Part shown: positions 37,701 through 49,046 of the stretch, in pieces
Position numbering within the stretch: the first letter of the stretch is position 1
How the letters are laid out: the number at the start of each line of letters is the position of its first letter
Origin: Vitrella brassicaformis
Taxonomy: Eukaryota; Sar; Vitrellaceae
Direction of reading: 5' to 3'
Assembly (NCBI GenBank): GCA_001179505.1
Contig: CDMY01000553.1
Span: 165,235 to 229,234 of the forward strand
DNA length: 64,000 bases
Made by a program: the position numbers and the translations under genes
Notes under the pieces: model-generated
Database searches by the model: none
Told to the model about the DNA's origin: nothing
Seen by the model: the letters and a program-made list of their open reading frames with translations, nothing else

Positions 37701-40700
37701 ATTTCGTTGAGTGTGCACTCAGGGTTAGGACTGACGGGGTTGTCACTGTCCGTCGGCAGCACCGGCGGCACCGTCAGCTCAGTGTAGTTCCGACAGAGCG
37801 TGCTCTGACCAATGCCGAAATTGAATGAGACAGGGGCGATGACGTGGATGCTGTCGCTGGGAAGCACGTCGTCCGGGAACTCCAGGGTAAATTGGAGGGG
37901 CACCTCACGCAGACCTCGCTGCGATGAAGGAGTGACGTAGCTGAACCTGCAAGGACCACGCGCACGCCGTGTATCTGTGAGGTGCTTGCGTGGGTCGAGC
38001 TTACGTGTCCATGACATCGTTGATGCGAAAGCCGTCGCCATATGCAGCATCGAGACGATTGCTTTCAGGGCATGATGTGCCGAGATTGCTCTCGGCCGTG
38101 CATGAGAGGAAGTACCTGAGCCACACAAAGAAAATGGTGACGGCCGTCTCGATTGTGATCCTTCTCGTACCATCTTTCAGGCACGGGGACGATCTGCTGT
38201 GGGTTGATGACGGACAGGAAGATCTGATACCTCTTGCCGCCTTCAATGCGGGTGTCCTCTTTCAGCACTCGGACACGCACGAAGCTGTTGGGAGGGTTGG
38301 TCCCCTCGCACATCAGCTCATCGCCAGCAAAGTCTTTCACAGGCAGCCCCGCCTCGGTGAGCTCAGTGACATGAAGCGTGCAGATGGTCGAGAACAGAAA
38401 TCCACTGGGCGCAGTGATACGCAGCACACCACCTGAGGACAAGACACAGGGAGTGCCGAGACATGGAAGAAATGCCTCACCCGTGATGATGTCTTGGTAT
38501 GGAGCCAGAGTGATGCACAAATCGTTGATGGTATCTCCCAGAGCCGTCGATCTCGCAAGAGTGGTCGGAACGATGACTACGTCGCTGAAGGCCCAAATGT
38601 CAAATCCGGCGAATGGCTCGGCCGACGACTGTCTGTAGGACAGCGACCACATGTTGGGATCAGGCGTGGTGGCTGGGTTGTTGACGCGAATGGTGAAGAC
38701 ATAGTTGAGCCCTGTCGAGAGGTCACCCCCCAGTATCGTCAGCCTTGCCACTTTGTCGGCACCCTGACAGCTGGCGACGGTCACTCCCAACGGAAAGACG
38801 GTTAGACCCCACTCAACTTTGCCAGCTCCGGCATAGTTACGGAATGGCGCTGCAGTGTTCACTGGCCCGCAGTCCTCGTCGAACACGAAACCTTCAGGCG
38901 CCACTATCGTCATGACATCGGCGTCAACTGTGCCTTGCGGGAGTGTCCACGTCGCGAGCTGAAACACTAGAGTCACCTGATTGACAGCTTCAGCACGGTC
39001 GTTTCGGTACCCTCCTGAGACAAGATGACGCATTTGTGATCAGTCGTTGGTTGTTGTGATGTTTTCTGTGGGTGGCGTACAGTACTACCTGTTTCTGTGA
39101 AGATGTATGCAGCTGGCATCTTTGGATTGACGGCGTATGGCGACATATACGTCGGTGCGTCAAGCCAGAGGCTGCCACCAGGGCCCTCCGAGTCAGTGGC
39201 CTGGTCGCAATTGGAAAACGACTCCACGTAGAGCGCGCCTTCAGGGACACCTGATCAAGCATAAGGGGAATGAGCCGTTGTGGCCTCGCAGCTGACATAC
39301 GTGACCTTGTTCCGCTGGGTTTGTCACTTGCACTTGGAACCGATAGACGCCGCTGGCGAAGGTCGTCAGCATGCTTCGGACCTGGATGTAGCCGTTGCGG
39401 AAGGGCAACGATGCGATTTGTCGGTCCTGGGCGTCGCATGTAGCATCATCTGGGAACTTGTGGCCACTGTCGCTGTCGAGAGTGCGGTAGCCAAGACACG
39501 CACCTGCCAAAAGGAGTGACGCCGAAATGAATCCTGTTTCTGCATTGATTATAAGTCTACCTGTTGTGACCTCGAAGTTCTGCGGTAAGGTGACTCTGAG
39601 GCAGCCGCCTTTGGGTATAGTCGTGACCGTCTCAACCCGCATGACGATATCAGACGGCTGACGGACGACTGCATTCGACCAGCTCTCCAGCTCAGCATTG
39701 ATGAGCCTCCGCACACGCGCCGGGGTGAACGCTGACAGACAAGCGCACACAGAGGCGAGTCCACTGAGACAAGAGCGCACTCAGCGCCTCATGGCTTTGT
39801 CTGTCTACCTGCAGCAGCGATGCGTTCATGTATGAGCGTCCCGTCGTAGCCATATTCGAAGAAGAACTCGTTTGCCGAGGGGTATTCGTGCTTGAGCGAC
39901 GGAGTGTCTCCAGGCACATGCAGTGATGTCTGGAAGGCATACCTAGCAAAATAAGGCAGCGCACACAGCACAACTCGAACGCCGGTGGTTCCACTGTTTT
40001 GTCACATACCGTACATTGGCGTCGATGACGCCCCCAGCGTCGACGTCGAGCTCAAGGCTGTTGCCGTATGTGACTCCGCTGGATGGACGAACGACCGGCA
40101 GAGACTTAGTGATACCCGGCAGCTGGACGTTGTTGTCCGGATTGGCATCACCCACCTGCACACACACAACCCACGGACACACGACACAGACAAACACACA
40201 CACAAACGACCGCACTTGGCCCTCTTTGTATCTTCGCATGTATATGGATTGTATGTGTCTCACCCACTTTGTATCGGAAAACGGCTACATCCCACTCGTA
40301 CCCGCTGGGCGCCATAACCCGAATCTTCCCTCCTGTATGCTGCACCCCAATCTCAAACTCCACCGACACGGCCGCAGGAGTCGTCGTATACCAAGACGGC
40401 AGAAAATTAGTCACATCAACGGTAAACACCGTCGCCTCTCGCTCGTAGACGCCCCATGATCGCTGTGAGGGCCCGGTGGCGTCTTCAGGGTTGAGTCGCG
40501 GAGTGTATTGGGTCCCATCGATGGCCTCCTGCAGCTGGGTGTAGGTGCGGATAAGGAAGGCGTTCTCGCGGGTGTCCTGCAGCGAAGTGTAGCTGGTTCG
40601 AGGTTCGTTCTGTACGCGGCGTGTCCTGAAACATACATATGACAGCTGAATCACATCACGGCAGTCAGTCCTTTTCGCTGCTGACTGAGTATACACCCTT

Positions 40701-43700
40701 ACTTGAATGCATAGTTCTTCCCGCCGTCGAGTGACACCGATGAGGTAAGACTGATCCGGAGCCGATTGCGGGTTGAGCAGGTCGTCGCCATGTTGGCTCC
40801 ACAGTAGGGCCCGTTGACTGCCTGGCGAGACACAACTGGCGGGAGTGTTATGTTGGGATTGGACTCGTCCACAGGAGAAACGTCGGGATCGACATTGACG
40901 AAGGCGAACCCATCGAGCAAGTCCAGCTCAACAATCGCTCCTCGACCTGTGCACCACAGACAAATGGATTTCAACGCGTGTGGCCATTCGTCAAGACAGT
41001 GCCCACCGGCGCTCTGCTCAGTCTTGAAGAAGACGGTCAGCTCGTTGGACGAGAAGTCCTGCGCGAAGTGGGACGGCGAGAGGGTCGCTTCGGTTAGGAA
41101 GCCCATGACGGCGACATTTGGTCCGTAATCGCCGGATCCGGTGAAGATCTTCTGCATGTCTGGCTGAATGGGATCGCCCCCCTCGAGAGTGTCACGCCAC
41201 TCGTGGCGTCCCTTCGACTGAAGAACCAGAGACGTGCCCTTGTGTCCGCGACTCACAATCATGCCTCACTCACCCTGACGACGATCTTCCACACGTTGGC
41301 TGGGTCGTATGGCGGGAGGGGGGTGGATGGGTTGGTGACCTTGAGCTTGACGATGAAGGGCGCCCCCGACGGAATCATGTGATGTTGTCCCATAGTGTAC
41401 ATGCACACATTCTGAGACACACACCACAAACATACAAAAGCGATTTCAGCTGGCCATCTCGTGCTTTCTCCTGGCCAAATGGAGTCGTACGCTGCCGAAT
41501 GACCAGCTGTCTCCCGCGTCCGTTTTCAGTTGTGAAACCCCCACCGGCCGCGAGGACCCATAGACAAAGAGAAGGTCCTCTGTCGGCTCGGCCGCTGTGC
41601 ACGTGTATCCCACAGGCAATGTGATCAACATTTGTCCCTGCCCAGGCTCTGCACACAACACACCATCACCCACTCCTTGCAGCCTACCTACTGGACTGAG
41701 ACACATACCCCTTACTTGCAGAGAACAGGAAGGAGCCCAGCACGATCCTCGCGTAGAGATAGTTGTCGGCATTGCCCCTGTAAGGCCTCATATTGCCGTC
41801 GCCGTGCTTTTGCACCACACCCGCCTCAGTGACTGTCACATTCTTGTACAGCAGCCCGCCCGCCGACCGTGTGTGAGTCGGCAGCGTGCCGCCCTGCGTA
41901 TGCAAACCAGATACAGAGAGAGAGACACAGAATAGTGCTTGTTTACTCACCCACCAGTGCGTAGACTTGCACACCGATGTGTTCCGGGAAGAAGCCCTTT
42001 GCGGGGGGAATGATGGGGTCGAACACCACGAAGACATCGACACCATCGTTGATGGTCCCAACACCTCCCGGCACCGTCACACGGGCTCCTGCCTTGTTCT
42101 GTCCCACGCACAGGGGACACACGCCCCGCACCACATCTGTGTTTAAGTGAACCCCATATCGTCATGAAATGACGCACCTGCGTGCCGTCCCCGGCAGCTC
42201 TGCTGCCGATCTGTATCGGCGTGCAGTCGACATTCTGCACTTCGGTGAAGTCGTCCTTGATAAAGTATGCATTGCATCCAGCGCCGAAGTCCCACAGAGT
42301 GAGTGGGTGGAAGATGAATTCCAGCCAGTAGTCGGGCTTGATGCGGGTGGTGTCCGTGTCGCCGCCGGCTGAGATCTTGATGTGCAGCTTGTCCACTGCC
42401 GCAAGCTCCACCAGGTCGCTCTCTGACCAGCAAGCAGACCACAACATAGACATAGATGGCCAAGCATCACAGTGACAGTGTCTCCTCACCAGTGAAATCG
42501 CCGCCTGGCACAGGGCGCTCGCCCAGCACTATCACCCCATCGGTGGCGTTGAAGCTGCCATAGACGGCCCCGGTGTAGTCGCTCAGCGAAGGCGGAATGC
42601 GCCTGGGGTCCGGCGCGACGTTGGCAAACTCGACCACCTCATGCGGTTTGAGAAACTGGTCGTCCTTTGACCACACTTGCATCAGGACGTCGCCGGCCTG
42701 AATCGACGACTGATGGATTGCAGACACACAGGCTGCCTGAATGGATGTGTAGAGGTACACACAATTGGTTGCGTACCGATGGGCTTGTTCTGCAGTTGAA
42801 AACGAGTTCATATCGCGTGTTTGCCTTGAGACCGTTGTAGCGGTCGAAGTAGATTATGAAGGACTGATACGTGCCAAAGGGGCCAGAAGTTACAGCATGC
42901 CACCTGAAGGTGCAATAGACACCAAGGCATGCTTGTGATACCTGTGGCTGTCTGTTCGGTGGCTGACTTGCAGCTGTGTGGCATGGGGAACCCCGTCGAC
43001 TGGCCCCACGTCTCAATGAGGAACCTGCCGCACTCCCTCTGCGTCGCAATGGGCTCCTCTTGCACCGCTTCGGGGTTGCTGTCACTTGACAGAGGCTCAA
43101 GCTGGCTCAAGGCTGTAAATCGAAGCTCCAGAGCCATGCCGTACACAGCCTGTGATGATGGGAAGCAAAGCAGAGCAGACGAGCCAAGGGCAGTCGACAT
43201 CGACTCACGGCATCACTTACCCACCGTGGTGTATTGCGGCGTCGCTGCGACGTTTGTGAGGAAGTTGAGCAGCACGGGGCCCTCCTTTGTCGGCTCCAGT
43301 ACGGTCAGATGGAGGTTTGCTTCTGTCATCAGCAGCGGCATTGTGGCCGTGATGAAGCCTGCGTGCACCCATCCGGCAGTCTTGAGACCGTCGATAGGCG
43401 GGAGAGGACAGTCGTTGCCGAGAGGACAGCTTGTCTGTTGAGCCGGTGACGAGAAGATCCAGCAGAGATTGTATTGCTCTTCGGTCACTGAGCCTGGCCT
43501 GAGATGAAACAGGGAGGCGGCATGGTGGCAGAACGTGTGTCTCCGTTATGGTTACACACTGGCTGATTATGAGTCCCTCGAATCTCGCCCGCGTGACGAC
43601 GACAGCGATGGCAGTGGCAGTGGATGTGGGCGGCTGGGCATCAATTTGGAAGAAGGTGTCGTTGTGGATCTGCGTCACTCGAAAGTTCTGGTTCTTGTCG

Positions 43701-45938
43701 GTGAAGTGGCCGCTGACGACGAAACGAATGTAGTCCTGTCAGTTAGAATGAACCAGTGAGGACATACATACACGGGTATGCCCTCGGTGCTCGTCTTACG
43801 GTGTTACTGATGCCATTTGGAGCGTCTGTCTCTAGAATGGTGAAACAATTCGGGTCAGAGTAGGAGACGTCAGTGCACGCTGAAGACGCATCAAAAAGGA
43901 CAAGACGACTTCTTTCGAATGCGAAGGTTCTTCTCTCGGTGTGTGTCTCACGTGCTGTGCCGGTGATGGATTGGATATTGAGCATGACCACTTTGCTCGC
44001 GTATCCCGTGGCAGCGGTCGTGCATCCAGAGTCCCATCCAGGAGTTACATCGACCCGCGAGTCCACCTTCCCTCCGTACTCGTGCCCCTCCATCGACAGG
44101 TCCAGCTCGGTGCCACGGACCACGATGGAAAACTCCTGACCGAACGCCACAGTATAGCTGTTTAGTGAGGCAGTGGGGCCGCCGATTGCCATGGCACCTG
44201 AAATACACAGAGGGAGGCAGAGAAGGAGACACCGTGGACGAGAGCAGGGTGTGGTGTGTTTGTTGTCCATGCCATGCACCTGCATCGGTTTTGAAATCGG
44301 TCGGACTGGTGCAGGTTTGTCCGGGAATGGTCGTGTCGTCGAGGGTGCAGAAGCACAAACGGTAGAGGCCTGGTGTGGTGTCGATCAGGTCACCCGACGA
44401 GCCCCACTCATAGTCCATCCCGTCGTTGGTGCCGTTGGCGGATATGGCGTCGTCTGGCAGGTTGGCAAGAGGCGTGTTGGTGCCGCACTCGCTGAGGATG
44501 GCCATCTTGCCGCCGCGCTCCAACAAGTTCCCCTGCACACCTGCCATTTTCATTAGATGAGACACACTCGCCCGTGTCTTGCAGATCTCGATCGCTGTAT
44601 ACCCATGCTTACTCACCGTTTGTCTCACACTGCCTTCCCTCCCAGCAGGTGAAGTACTGGCCTTGCGTCGGGCCTCCGAGCCTGACCGTGCCACCGGGTG
44701 AGAGAAACTGGCTGGGGAAATTCGCCATACAATCGTATTGGCTGGCAGGGCAGTAGCAAAGCGTGTAGTTGTCAGGGGGAGCGGTGATGGCGTGCTGGGC
44801 GAAGATGCTGCCGCTCGATGATGGGTTGCCCTCAAACTCAAACTTGTACTGGATGACGTCCGTCACATAGGCTGGATTGGCGAGACCCTCGGTGGAATTG
44901 TAAGCGCCGAAGCCGCTGCTGACGGCGGGCGTCGTGCCACACGTGCCTGTCTCTGCCATGACATACATCATATCGTCCACCTTCAGCCCGAAATTCGCTG
45001 CGATGTTGTTGACCCCATCATCATCTTGAATCTGCAGAACAGTCCACACACATCAATGGCATTGAGACAGGCCACAGCAGCAGAGTCACTCACATAATCG
45101 TAGCCAGCTGAGTCAAAGTCAGGCTTAGGGTAGTTGGGAATGCATGGGTGTGAGTGAAAGCACCGTATCTCGTTGGACGGTCCCGGGCCGTTGATAACGA
45201 CCTTCTTGGGATCTAGTGGCGGTGCTGAGACCGCCTCCACGAAAAAACTGGGATCATTTGCCGCTGGGTACTTGCAACTATTGGGTGTGTTTTGATCCTG
45301 CAAAAAATGAACACGCATTCGCTTCTGGCATCCATCCCAGCTCTTCCATGCTTGCCTCCCTCTACTCACATGGTCGCAAACACATAAGGCGAACTTGCCC
45401 GGTCTGTCCACAACGACAGGGCCGCATATCAGAGTGTCGTCAGAAATGCTCTCCGTCACCACAGTGCAATTTGCCGAGCCCGCCGGCGGGGGATCGGCCC
45501 AGCCAATCACGCTGTTGGGGGAGGGAGTGATAGAAAAATGGGTCGGGATCTTGCCATGGGCAGGAAGAGCGGTGCAGCCTGTGTAATCGGTGGGGCAGCA
45601 ACCTGAAGACATAACACAAACGCCTTGGCATCTTTCCTGTTCCTCTTAGCTCTCTTGCCTTGGTCTGCAATGACCAGACGGTCGTCTGGTTGAAAGCTCT
45701 CCACGCCGCCAACCCTCAGCCTCAGGTAAAACTCCCTCCCGTGATGCACGACTGTCTCATCTCCTGTCGCCAGTCGTGTCGGGTCGTACGAGATGACTCC
45801 ATGGTCGACATATCCTTCAAATACGGCCAGCTCTCGCCTTGGTGAGGAAGCCGAGAGGGACATTCGGAGAGATGCGATACGCATCAGGAGGAAGGGGAGA
45901 AGAGAAGGAATAAGTGGCCATGGAGAAGTGGACAACAT
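34784..45938 (-). CDS. Giant modular type I membrane protein, unknown family
   Basis: Dozens of short exons continue on the minus strand for 11.2 kb with no internal credible start or terminator, so I read one gene of very roughly 2900 aa. It opens with a signal peptide (MLSTSPWPLIPSLLPFLLMR) at 45938. The N-terminal part has Cys-containing modules ending Y-x-L-C-x-C or similar: KFALCVCDH (about 45395), YTLCYCPAS (about 44755), LYRLCFCTLDD (about 44355), YNLCWIFSSP (about 43465). The C-terminal two-thirds repeats a beta-sandwich-like module: 'APxGF', a Cys, then 'Y-x-F-x-[LV]-x-V-x-NP ... N-x-W-x-[LI]', for example VFTIRVNNPATTPDPNMWSL (about 38710) and FIVKLKVTNPSTP...NVWKIVV (about 41370). 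A final transmembrane helix (LFVLLWAYLVYLVLSYCV) plus KKRR stop-transfer and a short tail ends at 34784. A GC-AG intron occupies 45658-45603. Likely a surface or extracellular-matrix protein; function unknown. Confidence 0.7.
45603..45658 (-). other. GC-AG intron in giant membrane protein gene
   Basis: Exon 1 ends GACCAAG at 45659. The 56-nt intron starts GCAAGA and ends CTTCAG. Exon 2 starts GTTGCTGCC at 45602. The join is phase 1 and yields ADQ-G-CCPTDYTGC. The donor matches the AG|GCAAG consensus of GC-AG introns. Confidence 0.75.
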
Positions 45939-46113
45939 ACCGCCACCGTATCATGAACAATGGACACGGCTGTTGCGATGCTTAGATCATGCAAAAGAGG
46001 GGGGGGGAAGGGATTTGCGAGCTAGGTGTGGGGGCGCCCCCAAACTTGCGCATGCAGAGAGCTTTGCCTGATCGTCGCGCATCGGTAGCATTTCTCCCCC
46101 CTTGCCTGAGATA
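45939..46113. promoter_or_regulatory. Divergent spacer, putative shared promoter
   Basis: Only 175 bp separate the starts of the giant membrane protein (minus) and the secreted TTLL protein (plus). Shared control is inferred from the spacing. Confidence 0.45.
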
Positions 46114-48615
46114 ATGGCCCCATTGCCCAGCAGACGTCTCATCCACTCGAAGGCGTCAGCGCTTTCGTGTTTCCTCTTCCTCGCCTGCATCAGTGCTAAG
46201 ACGGCAGCAGTCTCTTCTGCTGCTGAATGGATTCCCGCCACATGTGCCTTGTACTCATTGCAAGGGGGCTTCACTGTCCTCATTTCGACGCGCATTCCTG
46301 AAGATCATGGAGTCTGTCTGCGGGACAGTCACCCAGCCAGGCCACAGCCGCGCGAAACCCCGAATGCTGAGGCCATCTCTATTGCAAACAACGACGGCTT
46401 GGAGAAACGGGCCGCAGAGTTCGCTCGATGGGTGAGGGACAGACATGCTCTTGATCCACCAGCCCACATATCCTTCCCAAACAGGTGACACCCTCGACCA
46501 CACATCTGCACCTCACAGTCTTTCCTTTCCTCTCCTTCAGGTTGTTTTCCGTCCGGGGCCACGCGCCACGGGAGGAGCATCTGGTGCAGGAGGCCCTCGG
46601 AGAAGCCGGATGGCGAAAGGCGTACCAGTAAGAAAAGACACACGGCGCCTGCTTGATGGCAACTGGGAGTGTACATTCCTGTCATCACTAATCACAATCA
46701 GGTCTGAGGAGGCATCACTCTTGTGGCTGCAGCCGGCTGTGCTGAATGATTCGATTTATCGACAAATAATGCCATTCCCAGAAAACGAACGTGTGCTACG
46801 GCTCATCGGCGATAGGCGACAAGAACGCCATGGCGGCGAACATTGCTGCTTTCAATCTGACATACATGAACGGGGTCTGCAGACACGAATGGATACCCAC
46901 ACGCGCATAATGGTGTGATCTTGTTGTGCAGTCGCTGCCGGCATTTCTGCCAAAGGATCTTCCAGGTCAGCCAAACGATCGCATGAACAACGAGACCACC
47001 AGACGGGTTTCTTGCCTGACTGCCATATCAGATTCTCTCGAGACGCTTCAGCGGATTGAGAACGAGAGCATCGCCACAGGACTCGCCGCACCGTGGTATA
47101 TGGTCAGGAGACAGAGCAGCCACAGGGGCCGCAACATCTATGCCACCAACTCCACACAACGCATCGCAGAGATCATGGGTCACCCACACAACCAGCCATC
47201 TCACGCCGTGTGTATGTGTCTCTTTTTTTTTGTCTGTCTCCGTTCGCTGAGGCGAGCGACTTTGTGGCGAGCGAATACATCCGCCCCCACCTGATCGGGG
47301 GCTACAAATGGCATCTGCGGCTGCATGTGGTGGTGGTCAGCTGGGATCCCCTGAGGCTATTTCTCAGTGAGAGGGACGGCCTTGTGCTCATCGCCACCAA
47401 GCCATTCTCCTTCAGCTCAGAAGATCCACGTATGGCAGCCTACTCATCTAGCACACATGTGTCTCTCCTGTAACATTGGTGTGTGTTTGTGCAGTGGTTC
47501 ACCTGACGAATGCAGACGTGCAAGCAGAGTCAAATGGGCCGACTTACTTTCAGACTCCGCTTCGATTTGTCCACAATCTCGCGTATCTGAGCTTGATTTT
47601 CACCAACGACCAGCTGAACATCATATGGAGACGGATACGGGTCAGCTGGTGACAATGGAGACCACCGCTTGGCTTCCCATGCTGTTGCTGCGGCTTGCAG
47701 GAGGTGATAATGTGGGCTTTTCTTTCCGTTGAAGTCCCCCTGCACTACCATGTCCACGCAGGAATGGCCCACCCTGACAGCTGCTTTGAGTACTTCGGTG
47801 TCGACGTCATTCTGACCCCCCAGCTGCGGCCCTACCTGCTAGAAGTGAACAGGTTTGCAGCCACAGCGTACAAGACCCATGTGGAAAAGGCAGTCAAGAA
47901 GGCTGTCCTAGTGGGGATGTTCTGTCTGGTGGGCGTGAGGTGCGGCTCGCTGAGAGACACGGAGGAGATGATGCTGCGGACACGATTACCTGAAGACATT
48001 TATCTCGCCCTGGCGGGCACCTCATTATCCATCACCGCCCCGCAGCTGCCGTTGATGCCATGGATAAGGGGAGACGTGGGCTACTTTGCGACTCGAGAAG
48101 AAGAGGTGGACGCAGCCTTGTTCAGTGGGGAGAATGGTAATGGTTGGAATGACATGAGTGGCGACAGTTTGGAGCACATGTTTCGGGCTGTTCTGGAGTA
48201 TGAGCGAGACATCGTCAGAAGGTATACACGCGCTTACACACAGGCAGGTAAGCAGGCATCAAACGTCGTGTGTCTTCATCCAGTGAGAAGACTGGTCTGA
48301 GATTGATTTACCCGACCATTGAGACGCTGTCCATCCAACACAGGTTGGCGCATCCACCGCACAGCACAGCACGTCCCACCTACGACCGCTCCTGTGTGTG
48401 GTGCGTGTCTCTCTCTCCTGTGGGTGCAGGTTGATGGATTCAATAGATTTCCCCACCTCCTATGGGCACATTGCGTTGCGCAACTGGCTGGAATGGCGAC
48501 GAAGGCGGAGACACAGCCACCAAGAAGCGAGCCAGGGTGTCAGAGCGTGAATTGGGTGTCACGTGATCCTTCTTTATTGGGAACATACGGGGCCCCTCGG
48601 TGTGAGAACACGTGA
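46114..48615 (+). CDS. Tubulin-tyrosine-ligase-like (TTLL) protein with signal peptide
   Basis: TTLL enzymes ligate amino acids (Tyr, Glu, Gly) to tubulin or other proteins using an ATP-grasp fold. Landmarks in order: ANIAAFNLTYM with FLPKDLPGQ (about 46835-46980), APWYMVRRQSSHRGRNIY (about 47085-47145), YIRPHLIGGYKWHLRLHVVV (about 47275-47335), VHLTNADVQ (about 47497) and FEYFGVDVILTPQLRPYLLE-VN (about 47787-47850), with the metal-binding Glu and Asn. The N-terminus is unusual: a signal-peptide-like segment (ALSCFLFLACISAKTAAVSS) and later five N-glycosylation sequons (NLT, NGS, NET, NES, NST), which suggests secretion or ER passage. The usual Lys of the 'KP' ATP-binding motif is Arg (MVRRQ). 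A 43-nt intron (46738-46780) is needed between QPA and KTNVCYG. Activity and substrate unknown. Confidence 0.8.
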
Positions 48616-49046
48616 AGGTCTGTGTGTGTCGCTCTTGCATGTCCACTGCCTGGCTCCCTTCGTTGATAAATTGGGGTGGTCCCCACTCATTCGTCAAGGT
48701 GTCAGACTGTATGTGTGTGTGTGTGTGTGTCTGTGTTGAGCTTAAGAAAGGAATAACGTTGACCCACACATGAGTGCATTCAACACAGAGTCCTGCCCCC
48801 CACACCACGCCACGCCAGGCCACCACACACAACAGACAGCTCTCATTTCGTCACATGCACACCATGGCTGGCAGGCGCACAAAGTTGGCCCCGTGCAGTC
48901 ACGACAGAAACATCACCATGCACCAACTGCCGCCTCCCTCCCCCATGTGTGTGTATACGAAGAACACGGCAGGGACACAAACAGGTATGTAAAGTGCAAA
49001 GGACCGACAGACAGGTCGTCTGTCTGTCTGTCTGTCTGTCCTTCCC
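48616..49046. other. Convergent intergenic region
   Basis: About 430 bp between the TTLL and ApiAP2 3' ends. Includes (TG)n at about 48712-48733 and TCTG repeats at about 49018-49039. No gene seen. Confidence 0.55.

Noticed and set aside
41262-45938. Splitting the giant minus-strand locus into two or more genes
   Set aside because: Module motifs and in-phase exons run across candidate breakpoints, only one signal peptide and one terminal TM are seen, and no intergenic spacer is visible. Transcript data could still overturn this.
46738-46780. Frame change inside the TTLL gene suggesting a pseudogene
   Set aside because: A 43-nt GT-AG intron resolves it and restores the family pattern (QPA-KTNVCYGSS).
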